DNA of 64,000 nucleotides from Arion vulgaris (taxonomy: Eukaryota; Mollusca; Gastropoda; Stylommatophora; Arionidae), in NCBI GenBank assembly GCA_020796225.1, contig CM036753.1, positions 4,920,501 through 4,984,500 on the forward strand, read 5' to 3'. The notes below the pieces were generated by a model. That model had not been told where the DNA came from. It was given only the letters and a program-made list of their open reading frames with translations, and ran no database searches. The position numbers were made by a program, and so were the translations under genes. Positions 1 through 15,800 of the stretch are shown here, piece by piece (position 1 is the first letter of the stretch; each line of letters starts with the position of its first letter).

Positions 1-13
1 TATTTTCTTTCAG

Positions 14-126
14 TCCAGAGTTCTCTTATCCATCCAGTCATTTGATGGCTGGTGTGAAGAAGAATCGACAGAGAACAGCTGGAAGTGGAGATGATGTAGT
101 CAACACACCTCCGTCCAAGTGGCCAG
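14..126 (+). CDS. DMXL2: DMXL exon a (first exon in window)
   Basis: Acceptor ttctttcag ends at 13 and donor gtatag starts at 127. Base 14 completes a codon from an upstream exon. The 37 following codons begin PEFSYPSSHLMAG and end PPSKWPG; the last base is codon position 1 (phase 1 intron). Lys/Arg-rich and Ser-rich, typical of a linker just before the conserved GVTSLK block. Confidence 0.85.
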
Positions 127-3100
127 GTATAGCATCTTCTCTCAAACTAACCAGAAATCTCACTAATTCAATTTGAAAATTTCTATTGGGCTAGAGTTTA
201 GAATAGCTTGAGGTATTAAAAAACAATTCATTTTTAGCATAGAGGGATTATCTTTCAAAAACATCTTCTTCTTCTTCTTCTTAAAATGTTCCATATCAAC
301 CACTTGTTGAGCCACTCTTTGTGATCTGTATGTGATCTGAGGTTAAGAGCGATTGTGTTTGCCAGTTATGCACCTACAAGTAGGCCAGCACATCCTATTT
401 CTGTGACACTTTTTATTTTCTAGTGTAACATCTCTAAGCCCCCTATCTCTGTAGCATGTCATGTTATAACATGCCTTGTAGGTCACAGTGTTACTATTAT
501 TTGCTCCCTGTGTGTGCCCTGGCAACATAGGGGTGTTAAAAAAAAACATTTCATTGTTTATGTTGAGTTTGATCTAACAAAAGACCACCAAAATCTGTTG
601 ACTTCTCATGGTATTTATAAAGCTGTTTCTCACTAAATAGTTGGTGGTAGTGCTTACTTTACTATATAAAGTTTTAAAAATTGTTGATTGAAATTAGAAA
701 TTGGTTGGATATTTATGTACAACATATTGTGTCGAATGGGTGTTAGTTGATTAAATAGAAATGGTAACTTTACAAACTGTCTGTGTGTCGAATGGGAGTT
801 GGTTGATTAAATACAAATGGTAACTTTACACACTTTGTTAAATGGTAGTTGGCGGATTAAAGAAAAATGTTAACGTTACACACTGCCTGTGTAATGTTAA
901 TATAGGAGACTCATAACTGTCTATGTAGTGTTGATAAAGACAATGAATACCATCTGTGTAATGTTGTTCGATGTGACAATACTATTTCTGTAATGTTGTT
1001 GGATATGACAAATACTATTTCTGTAATGTTGTTGGATGTGACAAATACTTTTTTTGTAATGTTGATGGATGGGACAAGTACTGTTTCTGTAATATTTATG
1101 GCTGGGACAAATACTCTCTGCATAATATTGATAGATGGGACAAGTACTGTCTGCATAATGTTGATGATGTTTGCATAAAATCATGTCTAGTTCATCCTCA
1201 TCTTTTAATGATAACTAATGTCTGTGCAATGTTGATGGTGATAAATACTCTCTGTGTGATACTGATGGAGGTGATGATTTGTGATGTTAAATAAGCTACT
1301 TATCCACCCTAGTTTTTAATAACACCCGCAGACCATATTACACCCTATTAAACCAGAAAACTGATTACTACAGAATATTCGTCTATTATTACTGACTCAA
1401 CATGTACTATTTGAATGACTGGCTGTCCATTTGGAACCACATTCCCAATACATTAACATATACTCCATGATTTTAATATCAGTAGTCATGTTGATATTTT
1501 GGAGGGAATGATGCCTGGAAGAAGAATGAGAGGAATACCTAGAAGATGATAGGTGCAAGATATCATTGGCAATCTGAGAATAACTGCTGTTGCTGATGCC
1601 GGTCAACTTGCATAGGATAGGAGTTTTTCAGGATTGCTGTCATGGAAGCTAGGTTCCAGAAGGGACAAGCTACTTAATGATGATGATGAGTCATGTTGAA
1701 CATAGAAATGGATGACATGAGAAACATAATTTGTTACAGAATATATTTGGTTGAAGATATAATTTGATGATATTAGTAACACATGATGTGTTACAGCAAA
1801 TGACCAATATTGTTATTGTCTCTCAGGTGTAACATCACTGAAAGTTCTTCTAGCAAGAGAAAAAGATGAAGATGCTCCCAGAATTAACATCCTTCTGATA
1901 GAGTCTTTGATTGCTGTCTACATGAGCCTTCTAATCTCAGCACTTAGTATGTACGACTCTCAGATGTTATATCGTTTAATTGCCAACAAGTTAGATGCTC
2001 AGACATGGGCAAATTTGTTTGGTGGTGGCAACAAAGTCGCAGTCAGATCAGAGAAATCACTCCTGCCACGTAAGTAATATTAAATTTATAGCAGTACTAT
2101 TTTACCGACCAACTACTTTGAGTTTTTGTATAATGATTTATAATTATAAATCTTTCAGCTTCATCTGGAGAGCCGCCTTCTACAGACACATGTCATGCTT
2201 TTTTTACCATGTTATATTCTTTCCACGTCTTTCTTCTCTGAATGGTCCATATCAACCACTTGTTAACCATTCTTTGTGATTTGTATGTGATCTGAGCCAA
2301 AGTGTGATTGTATATTGTGCCAATTATACGCCTACAAGTAGGCCACCACATCTGATTTCTGCAACACATTTTATTTACTAGGGTAGCTTCCCTAGACCCC
2401 TAACTCAGTCGCCTCTTACAACATGCCTTGTAGGTCGCAGTGTTACTATTCTTTGCTCCTTTGCGAGCCCCGACAACACATGGTCGACCAAGTCTTTCAA
2501 ATCACCATAATATTTATTTCCAGCTCTAATCTCTCTGAGTTAAACAAAATTTCCTCAGTTACTTCCCTCTGGATTCCAGAAAAAAGCTTGAGTTGCTATA
2601 CTATTAGTTGCTCTTCCTATTATATGCTGTATCCAATGCATGCATCTTTTCTTAAACTCTCATTTTTTACTGTTTATTTAGGTTTTTTCCCTAAGTTCTT
2701 CATTAACAACCTTGTCATACCATTTAAGCCTTTTTGTTCTGTGCAGTATCCATTTATGTTTGTTTTTGTTTCGTGTATTCTTATCAACCAAGTCTTTGTG
2801 ATCTTTGTGGTTTGCACCGAGAACATGAGTATGTTGTGCACCTGTATGATACCTACAGCATGTAGAACAGTCATATCCAAATTTCTGTCAAAATGATTAT
2901 ATATTATCCAACAGGGCACAGATTTTTACAGATGGATAACTGTAAAAGATTTTACAATCCGAAAATACCACATAAAGTACTGCATCTGAAGTTATACCAT
3001 AGCATGGTATCAGATCTGATTGGTCTTAGGGAGGCCATCAGAGCTGACCCCCAATTCATTTATGAAAGTCCATATCATTTTTGGTAGTCATTGTCTTCCT

Positions 3101-3799
3101 TAATGTTGCAGTGTCAAGGAATACATATCAGTTGACTTGATATTTGAGTTTAAAAATTAACTGAGTTCTGAACATGGTCTCTTTTGAGTTCCATATTTTG
3201 TAGAGCATTAGAAGTTTTATTGCTTTTTTCATAATTAAAACATGTTAATCCATCCCTATATATATTGCTGTTAATGATACATATATATATGTATATGAAT
3301 ATAGCCTTGTAGAACTGTTTCTTCTATTGTAATCTGGTTATTGTTTGCTGAATGTATTCTCATAATCTTTGTCATTTCTCTGTGTACTTTCAAATCTACA
3401 TGTTTTTAGCTAAAAGGTGAAGGATTGACTTTATTACACCGGGTTTCCCCATATGGCTACGTCCCTGTCGGCAGAGATAGCATGCCATCTGCCGAGAGCA
3501 TTGCACAAAGCATAAACTCCATAGCTCTGGAAACAATCCTAGGGATCTCATGAAAAATCACATGTGTCTCAGTCCGGATTCAAACTCACAACTTTCAGTA
3601 CTACAGGCAAATGACGTAACCACTTTGCTATTGAGACCCTTTTTTCAATGTGTTTTTACATTTTTATGGATAATAACTTGAAGGAATATTAGATCAATAT
3701 TCAATGTAGAATACACAGTGCTTTAGTATATTCAATTGTATTATTAAAATGAGTGTAGGAATGCAAGTCACAAATATACAGGTGAATATATACTACCTT

Positions 3800-3868
<69 letters not shown>

Positions 3869-6800
3869 CTCTTTATATGTCTGCCTGTCAATCTGGCTGC
3901 CTCCCTGTATGTCTACTTGTTTTTTTGCTATGTAGGGGATTAAAGTATCTAAGTTGAGGCACACTCTTTTAACCAAAGACAAACCTTGTTTTGGTTATAT
4001 CCTCCTTTAGGAGAGTCTGTCTGTATACTTTAACATGTTTGATTTATTTAGTATTGATGTTATTGTCCAGGATCCCAAGATGAGGTGAGCAAGCACAGGC
4101 TGAATTTCAACTTCCGAGTTATGTTAGGAGCTTCAGGACCAACAGGTACTCCAAATTCATCCATAGAAGTTAAAGAGAGCTACAGAGAAAAGTTTGTTCC
4201 ACCAGAACTTAGTATAGTCAACTACCTAATGACAAAGGTTAGTATTATTTTTGTGTATGCCTATGGATCATTCAAAATGTTTTCTATTGTCCATGATGAC
4301 GTTTTATGAGTACAGTAAAGTAAATGTAAAGAACCCATTTTGATACCATCTAGTATGTTGGAAATCTTTCCTTCCTTCGTTTTGTTCACTTGAAATATTG
4401 TCTGTATATTCAATGTTGTCTCTTGTATAAACTTCACTGTCTCTTGTAGCTCACACAACAGTGTTCCATGTAGTTTTCTGTCCAGTGTTGTTTCACTAGG
4501 CCAGTGAGTTTTGCTCAGTATATCATAGTCCTGCAGTCTTGAAGTATGTGCTTAGTCTTCTTCAAATACTCCTTATCGACCACTTGTTAAACCACTTTTT
4601 GTGGTTTGTATGTGATCTTATCCAAAGAGCGATTGTATGTTGTGATAGTTTTGCGCCTACAAGTAGGCCAACCCATCCAATTTCTGCGACACTTTTAATT
4701 TACTAGGGTAGCTTTCCCAGGCCCCTACCTAAGTCACCTCTTTCGACATGCCTTGTAGGTCTTAGTGTTACTATTTTTTTTTACCCTTTTGAGCCCTGGC
4801 AACACACGGGCTTGTACTCAGTAATCTAGGGTACCTGTCCATATATACAAATGGCTGAATTACCAGTCTTGAATTTTGTATACTTATGGCTGCGGAGTTG
4901 ATCAACAACTTACTCATTGGTTAGTGTACTCACTTCATGGTCTTAGGATCAAATTTCACAGTGGGAATTAGATTTTTTCTCAGGTCAACCCATCCTGAGT
5001 TGGTTGGCATACAAACACTGGGTAGTACAGGTGACCTACATGATGTTGCTTACATCATTCATTGTGTGCTGTTGGTGGAATAAAAATATAGCTTTAACAC
5101 TTTCTTTCCTAACATAGCTCAAGAGTATCAAAACAAGTTGTTTTTTTGCCTTTACCAATTTAGTTTATAAACTGCAAGTACATATAAATATAGTGTAGAT
5201 AACAGAGATTTGTTAGGTGGTCTCTGTGACGTGGAGGTTAGGTGCTCACATCTGGTCCCTAATGTTCTTGGTTTGCTCCCTCATAGAGCTATCAGGATAT
5301 TTTTCCAGAGATTCCTGATCTCGGTGTAGGTGAGATCAAGTTCCTAGTCGTATCATAAACGGGCGATAAAAGGTCCTTTGTTCAAGTTGAGCACGTAAAA
5401 GAACCCTTGGCAGTTCAAAATCGAGAAGAGCTGGCTGGAAAGTCGCTGCCCTGGCAAAATTCATTAGAAGGATTAAAAATTAGTAAAAATTCTTACAAAA
5501 TATTTTCACCATCTTCTAAATGACATCGGTGACCATCACCGATGCTACAGAGTTCAAGCACTACCACAGAGATCTTCCTGTGTAAGAAAGAGATTGAAAC
5601 ACGCATGGTTATTCACCAAAGTGCAATGATGATGGTCCTATCAATCAACCATCATAAAGGCAGGTGTAAGCATTTATATGTTCACTAGAATTAAAATAGA
5701 GATCAACGATAGTCTGGTATATATATATATATATATATGTTAGCATGCAGATAACAAAATGTGTATGTTTATTTCTCCTATAAGAAAAATATAGAACATC
5801 TGAATTTAGTTATTGTCATATTTTTGTTGTTTCTATTAACTAAAAATATCACATAAATATTATTTGATTTCAACAGCCATTTGTAGCATCAGTGCATTCA
5901 GTTCTGGAGTATGACTCTGATGACTCCTTTGAGTCAGAGGATGAGCTGTTGTCTTCTGAAGATGAGGATGATGATGATGACGACGATGATAAGAAAACAC
6001 AACGTCCAACTTCACTGTAAGTTTGCTTATTTTCCTAACCTTGATTATCTATAGCTGGACAACTGTTTAATATCACACTTCTCATGGTTTTCAACAAAGT
6101 ACTGTAATTTTACAAAGTACAAAAACAATATACAGCAACGTTTCAACCAAAAGGCCTTTATCTGCACAGGATACAACAGAAGGGAATAAATTTAGACTTC
6201 TTGGACTGCAAACGTAACGTATACAATCACACGATAAATCCCTAGCAACCCTAAAATAAAAAAGAAGTTTAGTTCTCCAAAACTGTTAAATTCTATGTAT
6301 TTTCTCAGCCCAGTTGAGGGAAGTCTTTGTGACATTGATGTAAGATGTTTGCTTGTCTCTTCCCTAAAGTACTCTATAAATGTCCTGCTTGGAGAGTGTC
6401 AGTTATTTTCCTAATAATTCCTGACCTCATTGTAGCTGAGATAAGTTCCTAGTCCTTTGAAAACGAACAATAAAATCATGTGTTCATGTTAAGCACATAA
6501 AAGAAACATTCACAGTTAGAAATTGAAAAGAATAGGCTGAACAGTCACTGTTCTGGTGAAATTCATAAAAAAAATTGTTAATGTCTACAAATTTCAAAAT
6601 TACCCTCTCATTAATAAATTTGTATAGGCGAATAACTAAAATTTAATAAACAGAAAAACCTCACTTAAAGCACAACATCTGGAGTTATACTGTAGCTTGG
6701 TATCAGATCTGATTGGACATAGGGAGGCCGTCAGAACTGACTCATGTCAATTCATTTATGAAAGCCCTTCCAGTATAGTGCTCTTGGTATTCTTACAGTT

Positions 6801-9800
6801 TGGTTAGGGTTGTAGATTCACCATCATTACCTGAATCATTTACACTTCCTCTCTACCTTAGGAAATTCAGAATATCAGCCTGGTCCATTGATCGCCTGCT
6901 TTTTACAGCAGAATACCTGCAAGCCTATCAGAGCATTCAGTTCCCCTTACTCCTGCATGCCCTGGCACAAAAATAATACTGATTTTTGTCAACCTTGATC
7001 TCTTCAGCGACTCTAATTATTGTCTTCAAGCCCAGCTAATTTCAATCTTTCTGAACATACTCATTGAGTCACTGAGAAAGCATGCATGGATAAAAGTCTG
7101 ATCAGACCATCGCTTTAGTTACTGCCATGATTTCCATAGTGAGACTGCTGGTACTCAAGGCAAAACGACAACTGTCTTCTTTTTGCAACATCCCCTTAAG
7201 CAGTGAAAACACATGAGCTCTGCACATTTCAAATCACTGACCCATGCATAAGAGGAAAATAATTCACTGTTTTAAAAATAATTAGATTTCACAATGACTG
7301 ACTTTGCATTTTGTTTCAGATCTCGTAAAGCTAACTTGGAGCATGGGGACCCAGAGTCATATAGCTGGTGCCTTATACGATATGCTGTTGTCAGGTCTGT
7401 TATCAGCAATCTCAGCACATTTCTGCCTCAGATTGGTATTGAACTAACAGGTCAGTACACCAGATCTTCACTTCTAGGACATTTTCTATGCAAATTATGT
7501 TTACAACATTTAAGAATTATTGTCATGAAACCCATTTGTCAATGTTATTGTAGTCTTATTTTATATGCAGATTTCATATGCAAAATATCTTTGTTGAATA
7601 TGCAAATGAGTCTATTGGTTTTTTCTTTTCTATTTTCTGTCTGGTTTTTTTAAAATTTGCCTGCTTCAATTTCAGAAATCATGGTGTCTAATATTGTACC
7701 TATGACTGAATTTGTGTGTGAAGGCTTGCTTTCCATATCTTCAGTGCTCTTTGCCATTCAGGCGAGTCTTACTCCAACTTCTGAGGTATTTATAATTTAG
7801 ATCCCCAAGTAAAGGATCAGGAAACCTGTAGTCTATTCGTGCACCATGAGCACAACACAACTTTTTTGTTTGTCCAAGTTGGCCTTGGTCCCCAGAATTA
7901 GCATGGGACATGGTTACTAGTGAAGCTTGTTATCATCTTTGCTATCGATGCCCTCTCTGTCTTTATATTTCCTTGTTATTTAAAGATGCATCTATTTGAA
8001 TACTATTTCTTATGTTTAGTTTATAAATGTATTACTATAGTTATTAATTGTTACTAAAATATAGCTTTTGTTCCATACTGACTCAAGTTATTGTAAGCAG
8101 AAGCAACATATTTATGAAATAAATGAATGAGAGGTTGAACAATCAGATCATATTCAGTCAAAACTAAACATTAGAAAGATAAGAGTGCGTCAGAAAATAA
8201 ACCTATTACATTTTTTTTTATTATAGTATCATAGCTGTCCTGTAACGAGCTATCTACTTCCAGTATGAAGATGGGAGGTTAGAGTGTACATAGAATACTC
8301 ATATATCAAAGAAAGTACAAATGGGGAATTTTGTCATTACTATGATACATAAATCTGGGCAATCAAGGTGGCAACTTAAAAAACTGGAACGCCAATCTTG
8401 ATCCACAACCTGTAGTATTTTTGACATATGCAAAATCATCACTCCATGCACTTAAGATCAGACTTTTGCCAGCGCTACATGCCCTACTATCTGAACTGTG
8501 CAACTAGTGCAAGGTCATCCTGCAGTGGATATTGTCTCACTGTGAAATTCCAGGAAATGAGACAGCAGGCTGACTGGTCAAGGAAGATTCTGTAGAGGAG
8601 TAGTTGGATGTACCAGTTATACCTATCATGAAAAAAATGGTGATTAAATCAATCAAAAGCCACCATTACTAAAACTGCTCAAGGTATGATATATATTGGA
8701 GATATATATTGGGAATGCCTTTTGGTATCTCTGACCGCCTGTTGGATGAAGACGCTAACATTTTTACTGAACCTGAAGAGATCCAGCGATTTAAGAAGTT
8801 TTTAGTACATTCTGTACAAGTGGAGCTTGATCCCTGATGGACAGAATGAGAAGTGTGTTGAATCAACGAGCCACAGAAACCATCATTATACATACACTTT
8901 GACATCTGTTGTGGGGATTCAGCACCTATGGGTCTGCCTAGAGTGCTATCACATCAGTTCAGTAACAAGTGTAAGATAGAATACATTTAAATTAAAATAG
9001 CAGCCAATATATTGCTGAAATATATTAGAAAAAGATTTGTTAAAAATATGTACAACCAAGAACTTGTTTTGTAGTTAACCACTGTCAAACTAAAGTTATC
9101 TTCTCCTTTATCTGTGACTTCAAGAATTGCCCAACGTGTCTCCATCCCTGCATGCAGTCATGAAGGTTATAGAGCAGTGGGAAGGCTTCCTCCAGTCCAA
9201 ATTAGACCATTTTAGTGGTGCGTCAGACAGCTACATTCCAGGACTGACAATGGACTCCATCTCTGGTCAGCCAGTATCTAAACTGCAGGCTCTGCTACTT
9301 CCTGAGAATACTCCTTTTGTGTAAGTTTCACCATTATCTAGCAATGAAATAACTGTAGGCATTGATTAGTTTGTGATAACCACATGGGACTTTAGTAAGT
9401 CAAATTTGTTGGGACGTTTAAGACTACATTTTTTGCTTGCATGTTTTTTTTAATTAGATCAGATCACTAGTATGATTCCTGGGTCCCTCTAGTAGTCAGA
9501 TCAGATTTCATGTGTGATACCTGATACCAAACTGTATTGATTACTATTGCTTGTTTGAAAATATTAACAATGTGCTGCTGGAGTATTTACTGGATGGAAA
9601 GTTACTTATTTCCTCAATAGACAATCAAAGTAATAACTTGTGATACACTGTACAAGATACACTTTGCTGGACATATATGTCAGTAGAGATCCATGATCTC
9701 CTATGCTAGTCAATATGGCACAGGATGATGATATGTCATTGAAGATCCGTGATCGTCTATGGTAGCTGGCATGACATATGATGATATGTCAGTCTAAAGG

Positions 9801-12800
9801 TGAAGGATTGACTGCATTGCACCAGGTTTTACCCTGTAAGACCCTGTCCCTGTCGGCAGAAATGGCACCAACAACAATCCTTGGAATCTCATGAAAAAAT
9901 TGCACAAGTGACTCAGTCCAGATTCAAACCCACAACCTTCAGAACAACAGGTAAACATCTTAACCACTTTGCCATTGGTGATTAAGCAAATATCCAGCAA
10001 ATAGACGATGGTATGTCAGGGAACAAGTTTAATATTTTATGCAATTTCTTTTGTATTTGACATTCAGGTCTTCCAGAGCAACTTTGCCAATCAAGAGATT
10101 GTGGCTACAGCTGCTTCTTCAAGACAACCTTAAAGATGTCTTTCTTAGATATGTTTATCGTAAACGAAAAGAGCCAGAGAACAGTGAGGTGTGTACTGCA
10201 GTATTTCTTGTTGCTCAACTATGAATCTCTGATCTTTGTCTGTTTCTTTCTGACATCGTCAGACATTGTCTCAATATATGTCTGTAGAATGCAGTAGTCA
10301 TCATAAGATTGTGTGACACAAATCATCATGTTTTGACAATATGGTTCTTTTCTGTTAAGACATTTTTTATAGAGTGGAGTCTTGGCTACATTAAAACACA
10401 GCACCAGCACATAATACAAAACAATAATTTTATGATAATTTATTTTGCATGTACTGTAAAATAAAATTGAGAATCACTGTAGCAAAGTTGTTAGTGCATT
10501 GGCTTATTAGCAGGGGGTCTCTGTTCAATCCTCAGTTAAGGTGAAATTTTTCAGACAGAAAACACTTTCATGTTGATCCAGTCTCAATTGGATAACAGAT
10601 TAATTTCTGAGTTAGACATAATGTGTGTTTTAATTTATTAGCATTAGTCATTTTAGCTGTACTTGCAATTGTCCTGTAAAATCACATCTCTGTGACATCC
10701 AGAGGTTTTGCTGTCTGTTTATTTATTGTCAATAACTGGGATCACCGATAGCAACATTAATAATAACATTCCATGCTAGTGACCACATGTCATAGAAATT
10801 CTGATGGGGAGGGGTTAACAAATTCTTGTTCTGCGCTCAGTTTGACTACAAGAGACCCTTACAAGAGACCCTGGTCTCTTACTCTGAAGTCGGAGTACGG
10901 CTTGCCTGATTGAGGAAGGGCACTGGTGATAAGAAAAGCAAGCCTTCACAAAAAAATCAATCAAAGACATCATATTAGATGCCATGACTACACCTGAATT
11001 CATAGCATGCAAACGGTAAAAGAACAAAAATTATCCATGGTCGCATCCTTATGTCAGTACTGGCTCAGAGACACATTAGTCAGCCTTACCATTATGTATC
11101 ATCATGAAGCTCAGTTCATATGAACTCTATTCTTGTTAAACCTGTTAGATTCATGCTATGTTACTTTGTTGTCGCCTGCATGTCTGTACCTGTCTTTGTT
11201 CAATCGTCTACCAGTTGTATCAACTTTCTAATCTGTTACAGCTTGGTTCAATGAAGACATCTAGCAGTGAGAATGAGCAACAGATTAAAGATCCAATGAA
11301 GATCATACATAAGGAACAGGACATCATCACAGCATTTGCTATTAATCAGGTAAGCTTGTGAAATATAACTTATGGATTTGACATTTAAACAAAAATATAA
11401 ATTAAAAGGTAGATAGTTAATTAGATAACAAAACTCATGTCATGAACATTTAACAAAGCAGTGGAAAAACATGTGCTTTTAAATATAAGTGTTACAGAAG
11501 AGTCCTCTCTATATCGTGGGCAGAGAAGAGAACAAATAGATCTATCCAGAAAGAACTCAGAATCAAAGAAAACTGGCTGATGCTACGAACAAGAATAAAA
11601 AACTTTGAAGTATTTTGGACATATAAAAAGACAAGAAGGGTTGGAGAAGACCTTCATGGAAGGAGGCATGCCGGCAAAGAGAAGATGCATTCTGGATGTA
11701 ACTGATGGGATGAACATGACAGCTGCAGAGGCATCTGGCCTTTGAGAGAGAGAAATTTCGGAGGACTGTTGGGGTGGCAAAGTTCTGCTCAAGACAAGCT
11801 ATTTAATAATGATTATAAATGAATTGGTGAATAACATGTGAATAAATATGAATATAAACTGACTGCTATATATCTCATAACTAGACTAATGCTACAAACT
11901 AGATTGTTACATGATGACTCTATAGTGGTTGTTATATATTTATAGGCCAATAGCAACCTGTTGACCCTGTCTACTCAGAAAGAAATTGTTGAATTAGACA
12001 TTGGCTATCTGCTCAGACCGCCTGTTTGGCTTGAAGATGAAAATGAATATGACATTGAAATGCTGAGAAAGTGAGTACTTTACCCAATTTTACATGGTAG
12101 AATTATTTTTAGAAAATTCCCAGAAATTTTCCAGAAAAATTACATAAATTGAAATAGTGTGAAATAAATTTCAGGAATTCAAAAACATACAGAGAAGTTG
12201 CAATTTTGTTTCTAGAACATAGCAGCAAATGGGGTGAACAAACTTTGACAGGGAGGACATATTTTTGTATCTGATGCTCAAGTGGGTGAACAGACATGAC
12301 TGTATCAGTCAAACCATCTTTCTGTACACATATACAAGACATTATAAAATAAGATAACAAAGGGTGTGGAGAGGGAACAGACCAGCTGTGTCAGCCCAAA
12401 CAAGGCCATCAAGTAAATGTATAATGGAGGCTTAGAGTAAATAAGGTCTGGGAATCGTGACAACTGTTGAAGTCTCCAGCCTCACTTGCATGTGCTTTTG
12501 CAAAGACCTCTCAACTGATGTGATTATATGATTTGAATGTTGAGAAGGTGGTGCCCCAGGTGTTTAGTGCGGCAGACTAGCCAGCCCACACTGCCATCTC
12601 ACAGATATACTAGCTCACAGATTGGTTTGTGAAGAACTGATGATTGTGCCTCCAGAAATATCTTTACCACCAGACTTACATGCTGGAGTATGTTAAATAT
12701 ACTAAACATACCACCCTTAACACCACCTTCCACCCCAAAGCAGTTAATGTGGCTGTGTGCGTTTCAGCATGTGTTTGTGTGTTTTCTTTAAATTGTTTGG

Positions 12801-15800
12801 TGTTCAAAACTTTTTAATATATATATATACAAATTTTTATACCCAAACCTATTACCATTCGTGTTTGTTAATTATTTCCTTCATTATTTTGTTTTTATCA
12901 ATTCAGTATGTTTTTTAATTTATTGTATATTTTGTAGAAGTCAGGGATATGTTTATAATGCCTGGTTATCTAAATATTATACTCATTCATAATATGTCTT
13001 GGAAATGATAGTTTTAACTTATTTCTCTTGTCTTCATGATATATCTTTGATAGACTTCAAAGGTTTTCTGTAAAATTGAATAGATTTAAGATAATTATAC
13101 AATTTAATAAACCTCAAAGATAAATTATACAATTTGATAAACTTCAAAGTAAATTATACAATTTGATAAATTAAGATAAATTATACAATTTAATCAACTT
13201 CAAATATTATACAATTTGATAAATTCAAAGATAATTTATACAATTTAATAACTTCAAAGATAAACTATTTTTGAAAAGACTTAAAGATAAATTATAAAAT
13301 TTAATAAACTTCAAAGATAAATTTTACAATTGAATAAACTTCAAAGATAAATTATACAATTTTAATAAACTTCAAAGATAAACTATAAAATTGAATAGGC
13401 TTCAAAGATAAATTATAAAATTTAATAAACTTCAAAGATAAACTATGAAATTGAATAAACTTCAAAGATAAATTATAAATTGAATAGACTTCAAAGTAAA
13501 TATAAATTGAATAGGCTTCAAAGATAAATTATAAATTTATAAACTTCAAAGATAAATATGAAATTGAATAGACTTCAAAGATAAATTATAAATTGAATAG
13601 ACTTCAAAGATAAACTATTTAATTGAATAGGCTTAAAAGATAAATTATAAAATTTAATAAACTTCAAAGATAAACTATAAAATTTAATAAACTTCAAAGA
13701 TAAACTATAAAATTGAATAGGCTTCAAAGATAAATTATAAAATTTAATAAACTTCAAAGATAAATTATAAAATTTAATAAACTTCAAAGATAAACTATAA
13801 AATTGAATAGATTTCAAAGATAAATTATGAAATGGAATAGACTTCAAAGGAAAACTTTAATGTTTAATAGACTTCAAGACTGGATGGTAAAGTTTTATAG
13901 CATTTTAATAAACTGAGCAATTTCATAACTAGAATTATTAGAACAATAATGTTGTAACTATGCTTAAAATAAAGATGAACAATATTTTATGACTATAATA
14001 ATAGCAAAACTGGAATTATAAGTTGAACAATAACTTATAACTAGATTATAAGTTGAACAATAATTGTATAACTGGAATTATAAGTTGAACAATAATTGTA
14101 TAAATAGAATTATAAATTAAACAATAAAGTTGAGTAAACTGCAGAGTTGAACCAGTAAGTAAATGTGAATCAAGCGATATCTACCTTGTGTTGTGTTAAA
14201 CATTGATGTATCTGAACTCCTATCTGTATATTTTACTTGTAACAATGTAATTCCTTTATTTGTTTACTGCCACCAACCTTCCTTATCCATTGTCCTGCAT
14301 GTTACAAATATTTTTATCAGCCATGTTGACAAAGACTGGCTGTTCAAATGGAGCGGAAATGAGTGGAGACTTATGTATGTTTTACATTGAATGCCTGCCT
14401 AATATTGCTTTGTTCTTCCTGCTAATGTTGATCTTCTATGTAAATGATTTATGTAGATTTAAACGGTGAGATTTTGTTTGTGGGTTCTAGAGAACTTAAC
14501 CTGTTCTTGACCTGACGCAGTCGTGAGAAAAGATGATCATTTAGAGACACTAAGTATGTCATCCTTATCCAGAGCTAATGTGTCAGAAATCGCTGTTTTC
14601 AACAACAAAATAAATTTGTTAGCTCACTAGAAACCTCTGCAAATTAATTTCAATGACAGTAATTTAAATTAACAGATGTATTTTGATAATAATGCTGGTA
14701 GTATGTTATATAGAATAGCAGAGCACATTTGTTAAGCTAACTTTCTTAAATATATCATATTTGTTGAGAAGACTTGAACATAGTTGTCTACAAGCTAAGA
14801 AATTCATTTCAAGCTAAAAAGTATCCTAGGACCTCTTTCATGCTTTTGCTATGCTTATTTTTTTCTTTTCAAGTATCATTATTTTATCTTGTTATTTTAT
14901 TAAAAAAGCAATGTACAAGGCAATACTTCTTCCAACATTATGCTATCAGCGCCAAACCTGGAATTACATCAAACGTTAGAAGAAAACTAGTTATGGCAGA
15001 AATGAATTGTCTGTGCTGAATATTGGGAGTATCAAGAAGAGACTGGTTTAGAAATGAAGACATCGGGGAAAAAGTGTGTATAACATCGGTACTGAACTTC
15101 ATCAAGAAAAAACAAATGAAATAGTTTGGCCACATAAACAGATTACCAACAGACAGTGCATCTCAAAGAGCATTGTTACACCGATACAATGGATACAAAG
15201 CAAAAGGCAGTCCACGCGAAAAGTGGCCGCAGAGATAACAGAGGCAACAAAAACACCGTTATAGCCCGTACTAAAAATCTTGTCTTATCCTGACGCTGTG
15301 AGACAAAACAGGATTGGAGAAAAGAAGAAATTATTTCATTACCAATAATTTGTCAACTGCTTACAACGAAGTATCATAATGATCTGAACAGAAAAATCCA
15401 CTTAATAATTCAGTCATTTATATGTCTGTTCACGCACATTCTTGTACACTTTTTTTTTTAATTTATTTTATTTCATATTGCTTTCAGTTTTTTTCAAGTT
15501 GTCTTACTTCTATTTCACATTTTTCATGCATTTACTTTTGTCCAGAGAACAGATTTCTCTTATTGATTTTACACTGCCAGGGATCCTTTATTTAACTTAA
15601 GCACTTGGCCTATGTTTTATTGTCGGTCTACAGTAGGACTAGGGACAGGATCACCTACATTGAGATTAAGAATCACTGAAAAAATAGTCTGATAGCTTTA
15701 TGCAGGAAGCAAAGAGCACTTTTGAACAGTTTCTTTGTTTTTCTTCATTCACTCTTAGACATCATCTTGAATATGTTCAAAGAAAGTAATGGTTCACCTT

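Noticed and set aside
2423..2896. 157-codon open frame on +
   Set aside because: Spans the end of a family A SINE and family H repeat; composition is typical of translated AT-rich non-coding DNA.
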